Assembly: GCF_947253395.1 (NCBI RefSeq)
Contig: NZ_CAMXYY010000004.1
Location: 1-53,124, forward strand
DNA from: an uncultured Olegusella sp.
GTDB lineage: Bacteria; Actinomycetota; Coriobacteriia; Coriobacteriales; Atopobiaceae
DNA length: 53,124 bases
Direction of reading: 5' to 3'
Shown: positions 41,393 through 50,043 of the stretch, in pieces
Position numbering within the stretch: the first letter of the stretch is position 1
Layout: every line of letters starts with the position of its first letter
Made by a program: the position numbers and the translations under genes
The notes under the pieces: model-generated
Told to the model about the DNA's origin: nothing
Databases searched by the model: none
Seen by the model: only the letters and a program-made list of their open reading frames with translations

Positions 41393-42380
41393 CACTTTGT
41401 GGCAACAATACCAGCAACTTAAACTGAGGCCATGCCTCAATCTGCATTACTCCACCTGCCGATTCTATTTTTTTGCGCAGTGCAGTCAGTCCACCGCCTT
41501 CAACAATTGGCCCCTCTGGTACCATGCCGTTATTCGTAAGCTCACAAGACCAGCCATTGCTCAGACGCTTGCCCTCAATAACAAGTTCGTCACCCTGTGC
41601 ATGCCGCATGAGATTTGTCAGCGCCTCCGCCCCTGCTGCCAACAATAGACTTGCCGCTTCACCCTGTGGTGGCAATTCTCCCAATGTCTGCAGCTTAATG
41701 CCTACCGATTGAGCAGTCTCACGTAACTGCTGCAAAAGGTCGGTTTCTTCGAGCGTTTCTTTTCCCTTTTCAGACAGGATAAGCTCAGCACTCAGCCGCC
41801 AGCGATTCCAAATACCTTCAACCGTCGCCACATTGGAATCCTCATTGCGCAGTAGCGCATGGGTCTCTGCCAGCAAGCGTCCCAACTCATCATGCACTGC
41901 GGCTTTGCGATCAAGAAGTTCGCGTTCCACCATCAAGGATTCAGCCTCCTGCGCATAGGCATGAAGCTGCTGTCCGCGCTTTGCAAGCAAGACGTTTTTC
42001 TTTTTGAGCTCACGATTAAGCAGTATAAGTTCGGTGACCTTATGCGCAGTAATTTCTACGGCTTCCTCACCGCGATAGGGAATGAGAGCTCGATGCAGAT
42101 GCCAATACTGTCCTCGCAATTCCACGATAACATCCTCGGCATAAAGATTTGCCAGCTGAGCATCTCCAGATAATTCTCCCGCTCGCAACATCTCCCAAAA
42201 AAGCTTCGCGTTATCAAGCGGGGCACCAAAAAACTCATTGCAAAGCTCATCCATACATACATTAACCAGGATAATTAAGCCGTTTTTTTGGGCGAAGACT
42301 ACACCGCTGGGCATCGTATCAATGCCTTCTTTTATCGCAGTTGCGGATATCCTAATTTTTAATGGGGACAAGATTGACAC
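41367..42380 (-). CDS. Soluble sensor histidine kinase with PAS-like domain
   Basis: 337 residues with no membrane segment. An N-terminal PAS-like domain (GIDTMPSGVVFAQKNGLIILVN... about 15-110) leads to a long coiled helix (about 115-165). It contains HDELGRLLAETHALL, where the histidine is the likely phosphorylation site. The C-terminal ATPase domain has EALTNLMRHA (N-box), TNNGMVPEG (in place of DxGxG) and GGGLTALRKKIESAGG. GTG at 42380 has GGGGAGG 8 bases upstream; a longer reading to 42389 places the start inside that site. It overlaps the membrane sensor gene by 22 bases. It likely phosphorylates the LuxR regulator downstream. Confidence 0.8.
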   Translation of the reverse strand: MSILSPLKIRISATAIKEGIDTMPSGVVFAQKNGLIILVNVCMDELCNEFFGAPLDNAKLFWEMLRAGELSGDAQLANLYAEDVIVELRGQYWHLHRALIPYRGEEAVEITAHKVTELILLNRELKKKNVLLAKRGQQLHAYAQEAESLMVERELLDRKAAVHDELGRLLAETHALLRNEDSNVATVEGIWNRWRLSAELILSEKGKETLEETDLLQQLRETAQSVGIKLQTLGELPPQGEAASLLLAAGAEALTNLMRHAQGDELVIEGKRLSNGWSCELTNNGMVPEGPIVEGGGLTALRKKIESAGGVMQIEAWPQFKLLVLLPQSDESETDSV

Positions 42381-44020
42381 GACAAACACCTCCCCAGTGG
42401 CATTGTGAGCTCAACGCACCACGAGTGTCCATCAACTTGGGTTTCCACCTTTGCGCCCAGACGCTCTGCTCGTCTGCGCGTGCGCACAATACCTTCCGCA
42501 GCAAAAGCATCCTCGGCACATTCCAACTGTAGATTTAACACTAAGCAATCCGCTTCTACTGAAAGATTTACCAACAATGCTGAGAGCGTCGGATAAGCCC
42601 ATTCAACGAGCTCTTCAAAAAAGTCATAAGCTAGCTCGAGATTTCGTAAAGAGGCCTCTGCCTCACCTGAGCTCAACACCGTAGCACGTCTACCCGCTTC
42701 ACTCAGGTGGTCACATGATTCCCGCAGACACCAAAAAAGCTCACGGGTACTTGCCTGAGAATGCTGGCTTTCGATAATGATGAGATTGCAACGACGCTTG
42801 ATATAACAGCCCGCCACACAGAGCTGCGCGAGAAGTTCGGGGCGCTTGTCTACAAGCACATCCCCTTCATCAACTAAATGGTGGATCAGGCGAAATTTAT
42901 CCGCGCAATCATGCTTAATGCGGCTAAAAAGCTTTGCGCGCACATCAAGCTCTGCTCGCCTGCGTCTGATATCAACATGAGCCTGAGCTAGCTCTGCATC
43001 TTCCATGAGCTCAGTGTTTTGCTCCTCTAATTGGTGGCGAGCTTGATATTCCAGACTGTTATCTTCAACCCAACAAAAACTGCCTCCTGACACAGGAATA
43101 CTATGCACTGATTTGCCAGTAGAAGTGCCCTGCTCCCAAGTAGTGGGCGCATTTTTTGAAGCCACCAACACCTGACCCTGCTCGTCAAGCAAGGCTGCCT
43201 GGAGCGAAGATGCTTCAAACAGCTCTTGGTAATTGCTGTTCGTACGAATAAGCCCCGCCGACATCAAACACTCATACTCAAACATCACCAGCAAACAATA
43301 AAAACCAGTCATATCTAGATACTCACGCAGCTGATATAAAATCCCATAAATAATGCCCATAACAAGCGGAATCAGTAGCGCTACCAGCCAATTTCGACTG
43401 TAGGGAACATGGCTGCGACGAATGATGATGACTATGGTTCCAATGGCACACGCAATAATAAAAGCCAATACGATATAGCGAAGCGGACCATATGCGTAGC
43501 CATGTCTATTCCAAAAGACAGAATCTGAAAAGCAAAACATCAGCTGATGCGCATCATTAGAAAACACGCCAAACGAGAGTAGTACTCCAACGACAAGAAG
43601 TGCTACATGTTGCCACGTGGGATGCCAAGCCATAGGCTTGTTGATGGAGACCGCGCACACTACGCTTAAAGCTGGCATTAAACAAATAGGAAAATAGTAG
43701 GCATACCACAGGTAGCGAATGAGCGTCGCATCTTCTACATAGTACCATTTGATTATGCGTAGCATCATCCAAAGCAACATCAGCGCAGCTATACCTAAGA
43801 GCAGGTAACGTGTCCATCGCTGGACAATATTGCCTACGCGAAAAAAGCTCCAAGCCAAAAGCACAAAAATCAAATAGATGTCATATATAAGTCCTGGTGA
43901 AGACACAACGGACCCTAAGTACGTGCCCAAAAAATTCCGTAGCAAAAACCAAATAAAAAATGCAGCTAAGAGCAGCGCTGGTGCACGATAGCTCCGCAAT
44001 TTTCTTAGCGCCGTCTGCAT
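42359..44020 (-). CDS. Multi-pass membrane sensor protein
   Basis: 553 residues. The N-terminal half (about 10-250) has seven to eight membrane helices, resembling 7TM sensor kinases. Then comes a PAS-like region (about 260-325), and a coiled-coil helix with FSRIKHDCADKFRLIHHLVDEG, whose H could be a DHp site. A C-terminal domain follows, but no convincing ATPase N-box or G-box is seen. So this may be a sensor that needs the ATPase of the next protein, or a degenerate kinase. GGGAGAG precedes the ATG at 44020. First gene of the operon; divergent from the DUF4428 gene. No ligand is known. Confidence 0.75.
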   Translation of the reverse strand: MQTALRKLRSYRAPALLLAAFFIWFLLRNFLGTYLGSVVSSPGLIYDIYLIFVLLAWSFFRVGNIVQRWTRYLLLGIAALMLLWMMLRIIKWYYVEDATLIRYLWYAYYFPICLMPALSVVCAVSINKPMAWHPTWQHVALLVVGVLLSFGVFSNDAHQLMFCFSDSVFWNRHGYAYGPLRYIVLAFIIACAIGTIVIIIRRSHVPYSRNWLVALLIPLVMGIIYGILYQLREYLDMTGFYCLLVMFEYECLMSAGLIRTNSNYQELFEASSLQAALLDEQGQVLVASKNAPTTWEQGTSTGKSVHSIPVSGGSFCWVEDNSLEYQARHQLEEQNTELMEDAELAQAHVDIRRRRAELDVRAKLFSRIKHDCADKFRLIHHLVDEGDVLVDKRPELLAQLCVAGCYIKRRCNLIIIESQHSQASTRELFWCLRESCDHLSEAGRRATVLSSGEAEASLRNLELAYDFFEELVEWAYPTLSALLVNLSVEADCLVLNLQLECAEDAFAAEGIVRTRRRAERLGAKVETQVDGHSWCVELTMPLGRCLSCQSCPH

Positions 44021-44073
44021 TGCTCTCCCATCCGTCTTTGGTATGTATTGTGCAATGAGAACCCCAGATAAAA

Positions 44074-44091
44074 AAGAGTAATTCTGCTCTA
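44074..44091. promoter_or_regulatory. 18-bp intergenic motif, copy 2
   Basis: Exact copy of the 18-mer at 971-988 (AAGAGTAATTCTGCTCTA), here between the membrane-sensor gene (minus, start 44020) and the DUF4428 gene (plus, start 44140). Confidence 0.5.
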
Positions 44092-44139
44092 TGCAATAAG
44101 TGGTAGCTCGGGCAAGGTGAAAGCAACAAATTACCCTCG

Positions 44140-44889
44140 TTGATGAAGGGAGAAACTATGGGGCTGTTTGATCGCTTCAAAAAGAGCAACTGCGCAGTCT
44201 GCGGCAAAGAGGTCGGTGCTTTGGGCAAGCGCAAGATAGATGATGGCTACATCTGCAAAGATTGTGCCAATCAGCTCTCCCCCTTCTATCTAGGTCGCAA
44301 GAAGTCTTCCGTGGAAGACATCAAAGCACAGCTAGAATATCGCGAGGCCAATAAAGCTGACGTTGCAGCATTCCAGGCAAATCGTACGCTTGGCTTGAAT
44401 GAAAAGGTCATGATTGATAGCGTTAAGGGCAATTTTGTCGTGGTGCGCCAAGGCCGCAATTGGAAGGAAACTAACCCTGACGTCATCCCCTTAGCGCAGG
44501 TCACAGGTGCACAGGTAGATTTTGACGAAGAGCGCGATGAAGAGATCTACACGGACAAAGACGGCAACTCCAAGCGCTATGTACCTCCTCGCTACACGTA
44601 TTCATATACATCAAAGGTTGTTGTAAGTGTCAATAATCCTTGGTTTGATGGCTTTACCATTGATGTATCGAGTGGAAGCACTTCAATGCCGCACTCCTTG
44701 GAATCCGAGCAGGCACGTACAGCAGCGCAGGAAATTTGTGAAGCTCTTACTACCGAGCGCGAGCGTATTTATGAATCCATCGAAGCGGATCGCGCACCAA
44801 AGACGGCAATGACCTGTCCTCACTGTGGTGCCACAACAACTCCCGATGCATCAGGCTGCTGCGAATTCTGCGGTGGTGCGATGACGTAG
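44140..44889 (+). CDS. DUF4428-domain zinc-ribbon protein
   Basis: 249 residues. The N-terminal DUF4428 zinc ribbon reads MGLFDRFKKSNCAVCGKEVG ... YICKDC (four cysteines). A middle domain (about 85-200) includes a beta-rich region, FVVVRQGRNW and YTYSYTSKVVVSV. A second ribbon, CPHCG...CEFCGG, ends the protein. Such proteins are found near zinc-ribbon and SPFH genes in Gram-positive bacteria; related ribbons occur at 2148 and 3742 here. GAAGGGAG precedes the ATG. Function unknown. Confidence 0.85.
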   Translation: MMKGETMGLFDRFKKSNCAVCGKEVGALGKRKIDDGYICKDCANQLSPFYLGRKKSSVEDIKAQLEYREANKADVAAFQANRTLGLNEKVMIDSVKGNFVVVRQGRNWKETNPDVIPLAQVTGAQVDFDEERDEEIYTDKDGNSKRYVPPRYTYSYTSKVVVSVNNPWFDGFTIDVSSGSTSMPHSLESEQARTAAQEICEALTTERERIYESIEADRAPKTAMTCPHCGATTTPDASGCCEFCGGAMT

Positions 44890-44922
44890 TTTTGGCTGCG
44901 GGCTAACAAGTTGTAGAAATGC

Positions 44923-44982
44923 ATGAGGGGCATAGCTTAATCAAAAGACAGCATGTGTAAGAGAAAAGCCTATGCCCTTCAT
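44923..44982. terminator. Long dyad between convergent genes
   Basis: ATGAGGGGCATAG (44923-44935) pairs with CTATGCCCTTCAT (44970-44982) over 13 positions with a 34-base loop and one G-T pair. No T tract follows. It may stop or stabilise transcripts from the DUF4428 gene or the doc gene. The rest of the 205-base gap holds nothing that I can identify. Confidence 0.45.
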
Positions 44983-45094
44983 CATGTCTGCCCAAGCAAC
45001 TCTATGAGGGATGCCCTAAGCGGAGCAAGTCGCAATTCAGAATTTTTTGTCCACTCTTTCAATACGTGGGTGAGCGAATGTATGAATGGGTGAC

Positions 45095-45493
45095 CTATTC
45101 ATCTGGTATCTGTAACACCAAATATACCCATGAAGTCAACTTGCTGCAACTTACACTCCCATCTGCGACTCCGAATATTATGCGTAGAAAAGCCTCGTGA
45201 TTTGGATGAAAATCATAACCAGAAAGACGCAGCAGAACGCCCAATACAGCTGCACCCGTACGTTTATTGCCATCAATAAAGGGATGGTTTGCAATTATTC
45301 CAAAAGCGCACCTACATGCTTTTGTAACCACTCCTGGATACAAATCCACTCCTTCAAAAGTTTGGAATGGCTGTGCCAAAGCCGATATTAATAGGTTTTC
45401 ATCGCGTAATCCTGTAGCACCACCAAACTTTCTGATTGAAGCATCGTGAATAGTTATCACGTCCCTTACCGAAATGCGAGGCGCATAGGTCAT
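45095..45493 (-). CDS. doc: Doc-type toxin (Fic fold)
   Basis: 132-residue Fic/Doc protein. The motif HPFIDGNKRTG starts at H70 and matches the Doc consensus H-x-F-x-(D/N)-(G/A)-N-K-R. Doc phosphorylates and inactivates EF-Tu. N-terminal ITIHDASIRKFGGATGLRDENLLISALAQP is also typical. The stop-start overlap with the antitoxin (ATGA, 45490-45493) confirms co-translation. Size and order (antitoxin first) are those of Phd-Doc. Its host target here is not shown. Confidence 0.94.
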   Translation of the reverse strand: MTYAPRISVRDVITIHDASIRKFGGATGLRDENLLISALAQPFQTFEGVDLYPGVVTKACRCAFGIIANHPFIDGNKRTGAAVLGVLLRLSGYDFHPNHEAFLRIIFGVADGSVSCSKLTSWVYLVLQIPDE

Positions 45494-45702
45494 TTTGCAA
45501 GTTCCTCAAAGACATCAGAGTACTCATCCATAAAATCTATGGCAACATCAAGTACGCTCACCTCAGTCGAAACAGGTTGAATAACTACCCAAGGTCGATT
45601 ATTTTTGAGAACTGTCACAGGCCTACCGCTTTTATTTACCTCGGCAGTTACCTTCGAGAAATTATTTTTTACCTCGGCAAGACCCATCGTTAGCGCTGGC
45701 AT
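45490..45702 (-). CDS. phd: Phd/YefM-family antitoxin
   Basis: 70-residue antitoxin. The N-terminal DNA-binding fold reads MGLAEVKNNFSKVTAEVNKSGRPVTVLKNNRPWVVIQP, typical of Phd/YefM. The C-terminal acidic helix (about 48-70) should bind Doc. AAAAAGGAGGAT precedes the ATG at 45702; an earlier start at 45768 has no ribosome site. It likely represses its own promoter at 45721. Confidence 0.92.
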   Translation of the reverse strand: MPALTMGLAEVKNNFSKVTAEVNKSGRPVTVLKNNRPWVVIQPVSTEVSVLDVAIDFMDEYSDVFEELAK

Positions 45703-45720
45703 TCTATCCTCCTTTTTAGA

Positions 45721-45730
45721 TATAATTATA
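45721..45730 (-). promoter_or_regulatory. Palindromic -10 region of phd-doc
   Basis: TATAATTATA is a perfect 10-base palindrome that contains a consensus -10 box. It lies 19 bases upstream of the phd start and is the likely promoter and a candidate operator for Phd-Doc autorepression. Confidence 0.55.
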
Positions 45731-45819
45731 GCCAAAATAATGACTACTATCTTGAACACTCTAACCAAAAATAAATGAACGCAGACACTTTTTCTTGTGA
45801 CCTTTGAAAGCGTGATCTT

Positions 45820-46239
45820 ATGTGGTTGATAGCAGCTGTCGGATCGGCGGTTTTTGCAGGACTCACTTCAATACTTGCAAAATGTGGGCTGAGTGATACA
45901 GATTCTGATATTGCAACCGCACTACGGACAATCGTAGTTTTAGTATTTGCGTGGCTCATGACAGCTATCGTGGGGTCTGTAGGAAGCATCGCCGCTATTG
46001 ATGCAAAATCCCTGCTGTTCCTTGTACTGCCTGGACTGACAACGGGCGCATCATGGCTTTGCTATTACTACGCTATCCAAAACGGGATGGTAAGTATCGT
46101 TGTTCCCCTAGATAAACTTTGTATCTTGGTGACTATCGCATTTTCTGGAATTATCTTTCATGAAAAGTTGTCGCCAAAAGCTGCTTTGGGTTTGGTTCTC
46201 ATGTCAGTCGCAACTCTTGCAATGGCACTATGGTTATAG
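45820..46239 (+). CDS. Half-size EamA/DMT-family transporter
   Basis: 139 residues with four to five hydrophobic segments, a single EamA repeat. The start MWLIAAVGSAVFAGLTSILAKCGL and the motif DKLCILVTIAFSGIIFHEKLS are typical of this 'small' family, which works as dimers. It is annotated elsewhere as YdcZ-unrelated EamA exporter of metabolites. It is divergent from phd-doc and convergent with the MerR gene. The ribosome site is weak. Substrate unknown. Confidence 0.88.
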   Translation: MWLIAAVGSAVFAGLTSILAKCGLSDTDSDIATALRTIVVLVFAWLMTAIVGSVGSIAAIDAKSLLFLVLPGLTTGASWLCYYYAIQNGMVSIVVPLDKLCILVTIAFSGIIFHEKLSPKAALGLVLMSVATLAMALWL

Positions 46240-46289
46240 ACAGGGTGCGCCTATAGCTGCATGGTCTGACATGTCATGCCCGCAGTAAT

Positions 46290-47021
46290 CTACAGGGCAA
46301 TAAACGCAGCAATTGCATCACTAGCGTATTGAGCAGTACCTTCTCCAAACTTATCAATATTTTTCTTGAATTCTGGATTAGCAGAATAACTAGCTCCAAT
46401 GCAGCCAAAAACCTCAGGCAAGCAGTCAAAAACATACGTATTGATATGCTCAAAAAGCTGGTTTGCAAGCTGCAAATTTTCTTCCGACGCAGCAGGAATG
46501 TCTGCTGCCAAGTTTGTCGCAAAAGCGCGAAATACCTTATTGAATGCCGCGGAGATTTCTTCTTCCCTGCCTTTTTGACGATGCTGTGACTCATCAATAA
46601 CTTCGTTACCGTAAAGTTTGCGAGCCTCGCTTTCGTACTTGGCATTGTCATTCCAAGAAAAACCCTGGAACTTCTCCTCAACTGACATAGTAGTCTCTCC
46701 CTTATATGCACTAATGGTCTTCTTTAATGTATTAACCAGCGTGTTTAGTTGGCTTTGCTCATGTTGAAGAAGCAAAAGCTGGCTCTCAAGCATCCCTAGA
46801 CGATCCTCTTTTGCACTCTCTAGTAATCCGCAAATCTCTTCCAATGAAAATTTAAGTTGACGATAAAACAGAATACTCTGCAATGTATCAAGGTCTTCAT
46901 CGCTGTAATAGCGATACCCGTTTTTTGCCCGCTTTGGCACCAACAAACCGATTTGGTCGTAGTGATGTAGCGTGCGAACGGATATGCCCGAAATCCTAGC
47001 TGCTTCTTGGATAAGATACAT
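46290..47021 (-). CDS. MerR-family regulator with TipAS domain
   Basis: 243 residues. The winged helix-turn-helix (residues 2-70) begins YLIQEAARISGISVRTLHHYDQIGLL. A dimerisation helix follows (about 80-108), then a TipAS-type drug-binding domain (about 125-243) that resembles TipAL/Mta/SkgA regulators of multidrug response. Its own promoter at 47042 has the 19-base spacer and dyad typical of MerR activators. GGAGGAGGGG precedes the ATG. No drug pump is adjacent, except the EamA transporter downstream on the other strand. Confidence 0.93.
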   Translation of the reverse strand: MYLIQEAARISGISVRTLHHYDQIGLLVPKRAKNGYRYYSDEDLDTLQSILFYRQLKFSLEEICGLLESAKEDRLGMLESQLLLLQHEQSQLNTLVNTLKKTISAYKGETTMSVEEKFQGFSWNDNAKYESEARKLYGNEVIDESQHRQKGREEEISAAFNKVFRAFATNLAADIPAASEENLQLANQLFEHINTYVFDCLPEVFGCIGASYSANPEFKKNIDKFGEGTAQYASDAIAAFIAL

Positions 47022-47041
47022 ACACCCCTCCTCCGCAAACA

Positions 47042-47072
47042 GTTATACGACCTCACGCTGCGTAAGGGTCAA
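47042..47072 (-). promoter_or_regulatory. MerR-type promoter with 19-base spacer
   Basis: On the minus strand TTGACC (-35, 47067-47072), a 19-base spacer and TATAAC (-10, 47042-47047). The dyad CCTnACGCnGCGTnAGG (47051-47067) lies in the spacer, the site expected for a MerR protein. Confidence 0.8.
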
Positions 47073-47197
47073 GCATGTTTTTAATATTTCTTATTTTGGT
47101 TTCTATCCTCACGAATACAAAGTGGATTGCACCTAGACGAGAATGCAGCATAGTAGGGCTCAAAGCTTAGCTACTGGTTGCGCTATCTTGCCTGAGT

Positions 47198-48940
47198 CTA
47201 GATGCCGCAAGGATAGCAGCTGGCATGCATCTGCTCGTCCAGCACGACTGTACGATAAAAACCAAAGCCTCCCGAGAAGTTATAGCAATCAATACCCTTT
47301 TGCTTTAGGATGCGTGTCGCAAGATAACTACGCAGACCACTCTGACAAATAAGATATGCGGGTTTGTCCGTATCAATTTCGCCGATACGCTCGCGCAACT
47401 CGTCCACCGGAATATTTACAAAGCCATCGATATGACCGCGTTCATACTCAGCTGCTGTACGCACATCAAGCAGGGTTACCCTACCATCACGTGGCAACTC
47501 GGAAGCCATATCATAATGCCACTGCTTTACCAATCCGCTCTCAAGATTCTCAACCATAAAGCCGGCCATATTGACGGGATCTTTTGCCGAAGAATAGGGT
47601 GGTGCATACGCTAGGTCGAGTTCTGCCAATTCGGTAGCTTTCATACCTGCATGAATCGCTGTAGCCAACACATCAATGCGCTTGTCTACGCCCTGCTTGC
47701 CGACAATTTGCGCACCGAGGATACGCAGACTGCCCTTTTCGTAGATAAGTTTTAGGGTCATTGCGCGCGCACCTGGGTAATATGACGCATGTGACACAGG
47801 GCTGAGAACCACCTTGTCGTAGTTGAGACCCGCGCTTTTTGCGGTGGTTTCGTTAATGCCCGTAGATGCAATGGTGAGATCAAAGAGCTTAATGATGGAT
47901 GAACCCTGTGAGCCTGTAAACCGCGAATCGATGCCGCATATATTGTTTGCAGCAATACGGCCTTGTTTGTTGGCGGGGCCTGCGAGAGCAATCAAAGTAT
48001 CAGCGCCGGTCACAAAATGCTTAACCTGCACGGCATCACCAACTGCATAAATATCGGGGATGGAGGTCTGCATATGATCATTGACCACAATGCTGCCCTT
48101 GATGCCCAGCTCAAGACCTGCCTCGCGCGCCAATGTCGTATCAGGCGTGACTCCAATAGCTAAAAGAACCATATCCGAGTGCAGCGCTTCTGCATCCTTA
48201 AGGAGCGTTGACACGCCTGTCTGCGCATCGCGAGCAAAACCTTCAGGCCCTTCAGGCTCTTCAAGCGTGGCATTCTGCGCATCGCGAGCAAAACCTTTAA
48301 CCGTGGCATTCAGACGCAGGTCAACGCCCTGCTTGCGCAGTTCGGCATGACAAAAAGCTGCCATGTCTGCATCGAGAGGAGGTAACACCTGTGGAGTGTT
48401 CTGCACAAGGGTGACCCGCACGCCCAGCTCCACCAAGTTTTCAGCCATCTCAAGACCGATAAAGCCACCGCCTGCAACAACAGCAGTCTTGGGCTGGTGC
48501 TCGACAATCCACTCTTTAATTTTGAAGGTATCTTCCACCGTGCGTAGCGTAAAGACCCCATCAAGCTCAGTACCCACAAAGTTAGGTACCGTTGGGCGAG
48601 CACCAGGTGAGAGCAGCAAGCGATCGTAGCTTTCCTCAAACTCCTCGCCCGACTCAAGATTACGGACAAGCACCACCTTGCGCTCAGGAATGATACGCGT
48701 TACTTCATGGCGCACACGTACATCCAAACGAAAACGCCTATTGAGACTTTCAGGAGTCTGTACCGCAAGAGCCTTCTTGTCGGTAATGACGTCTCCTATG
48801 TAATACGGAAGACCGCAGTTTGCATAAGAAACGTAAGCAGAGCGCTCAAAGATAATAATCTGAGCCTGCTCATCAAGTCGACGAATACGAGTTGCCGCAC
48901 TTGCTCCGCCAGCTACGCCACCCACGATGACCACTTTCAT
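47198..48940 (-). CDS. CoA-disulfide reductase/NADH oxidase with rhodanese domain
   Basis: 580 residues. The flavin domain has VVIVGGVAGGASAATRIRR (FAD site) and the single active cysteine C42 in YVSYANCGLPYY, typical of CoA-disulfide reductases and NADH oxidases. The second Rossmann motif is VVAGGGFIGLEMAENL. The C-terminal rhodanese domain (about 475-565) has the active Cys in LICQSGLRSYL. The enzyme reduces CoA disulfide, polysulfide or oxygen with NAD(P)H, supporting redox defence. An 18-residue in-frame insertion (about 215-240) repeats GFARDAQ and comes from a 54-base duplication (48221-48297). It is divergent from nothing close: the upstream gene at 48991 runs the same way. Confidence 0.93.
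   Translation of the reverse strand: MKVVIVGGVAGGASAATRIRRLDEQAQIIIFERSAYVSYANCGLPYYIGDVITDKKALAVQTPESLNRRFRLDVRVRHEVTRIIPERKVVLVRNLESGEEFEESYDRLLLSPGARPTVPNFVGTELDGVFTLRTVEDTFKIKEWIVEHQPKTAVVAGGGFIGLEMAENLVELGVRVTLVQNTPQVLPPLDADMAAFCHAELRKQGVDLRLNATVKGFARDAQNATLEEPEGPEGFARDAQTGVSTLLKDAEALHSDMVLLAIGVTPDTTLAREAGLELGIKGSIVVNDHMQTSIPDIYAVGDAVQVKHFVTGADTLIALAGPANKQGRIAANNICGIDSRFTGSQGSSIIKLFDLTIASTGINETTAKSAGLNYDKVVLSPVSHASYYPGARAMTLKLIYEKGSLRILGAQIVGKQGVDKRIDVLATAIHAGMKATELAELDLAYAPPYSSAKDPVNMAGFMVENLESGLVKQWHYDMASELPRDGRVTLLDVRTAAEYERGHIDGFVNIPVDELRERIGEIDTDKPAYLICQSGLRSYLATRILKQKGIDCYNFSGGFGFYRTVVLDEQMHASCYPCGI
48221..48297 (-). repeat. 54-base in-frame duplication in CoA-disulfide reductase gene
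   Basis: CTGCGCATCGCGAGCAAAAC is present at 48221 and again at 48275 (23 identical bases each, 54 bases apart). Between them lies a short CCTTCAGG repeat. The protein reads GFARDAQ twice around an EEPEGPE segment. Confidence 0.9.
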
Positions 48941-48990
48941 GGCTACCTCTCAATCTTGCCTCGGTATGTCGCAATACCACCGGATGCGTA

Positions 48991-50043
48991 TTAGTTTTGA
49001 CGCCGAATCCAAGCCCTTAGAGCGGAGTATATAACCACAAACAAAACGGCTGCAACAGGCCAAATCCCCCAAGAATGACCCCAATCCCAGGTGAAGATGG
49101 AATAGGCTAGGTAAATAGCAGTCACAAGACACCAATACACTCCAGGTAACCAGTCAATACAGCGACCAATACGTTTGTTTTCTATGGTGAAATCTTCTAT
49201 TTGCAGTAGTTTGAGATAACTCGAGCGGATCATCCCAAATTTAACGAGGAAAAATACTCCTGCTCCCACAAAGGCAAGAAACAAAGGAACGCTAAGATAC
49301 GAAACGGAGTCATCTTCAAATATTGATCCTATAACAACCACAGGCAGCACGCCTAGAAAGATTAAAATGATGCTGAATGCAAGCGTAAGATGATAAGAGC
49401 TTTCAAATGCTTCTTTTTTACGCAGAATGGCAGCTTCCACACCATATTGCAGCTCAAGCTCCTCGCCTTCTAAGTATTCATAGCGTTTTAGCTTGCCACC
49501 GTTAACGATGAACAACGCTGTAGCAACTGCAACAGCAAGCAATAAAACTGCGAGACCAATTCCTGTAGCGGTGCCCTCACTCATCCCCATAAAATTTTTT
49601 TCGCTAAGCGCTTCCAGCACAAACAATACAATGGGAGACCATGTGCACAGGGCAACTCCAAGGGCCATAGCAGAAGAACTTTGTGCCACAAGGTTGGTAT
49701 ATTCACTCGCTTCCTCGAGTGAAACTTTACGAACATCAGACGATTCTGATGCCGCCAAAACATTAGCATCAGAACGAGAATTGCTTGTATACGCCTCGCC
49801 GCTCTCTTGATTGTCCACAAGAAGCGATAAGTTCTGCTCATCATCAGCATTATCTTTGAATAGGTAATCAACACTCACACCAAAAAGCTCGCTCATCTGC
49901 ACGACCTTGGTAATGTCAGGCATAGCATTTGTAGCTTCCCACTTTGATACAGACTGACGTGATACACCTAATTGCTGCGCAAGTTCTTCTTGGGACCAGC
50001 CGAGACGTTTGCGTAAGCTCATAATTTTTTCTGCGAGAATCAT
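48991..50043 (-). CDS. XRE-family regulator with membrane domain
   Basis: 350 residues. The N-terminal Xre helix-turn-helix (residues 1-62) reads MILAEKIMSLRKRLGWSQEELAQQLGVSRQSVSKWEATNAMPDITKVVQMSELFGVSVDYL. A Ser/Asn/Glu-rich linker (about 68-105) follows, then five to six hydrophobic helices. This design (DNA-binding head, membrane tail) is common in Gram-positive bacteria; targets are usually unknown. The start is ATG at 50041-50043 with AAAGG upstream. Palindromes in its leader (50122-50156) are candidate operators. Confidence 0.88.
   Translation of the reverse strand: MILAEKIMSLRKRLGWSQEELAQQLGVSRQSVSKWEATNAMPDITKVVQMSELFGVSVDYLFKDNADDEQNLSLLVDNQESGEAYTSNSRSDANVLAASESSDVRKVSLEEASEYTNLVAQSSSAMALGVALCTWSPIVLFVLEALSEKNFMGMSEGTATGIGLAVLLLAVAVATALFIVNGGKLKRYEYLEGEELELQYGVEAAILRKKEAFESSYHLTLAFSIILIFLGVLPVVVIGSIFEDDSVSYLSVPLFLAFVGAGVFFLVKFGMIRSSYLKLLQIEDFTIENKRIGRCIDWLPGVYWCLVTAIYLAYSIFTWDWGHSWGIWPVAAVLFVVIYSALRAWIRRQN

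Noticed and set aside
46274..46711. 145-codon frame overlapping the MerR gene
   Set aside because: It is on the same strand in another frame of the MerR gene and has no recognisable features.
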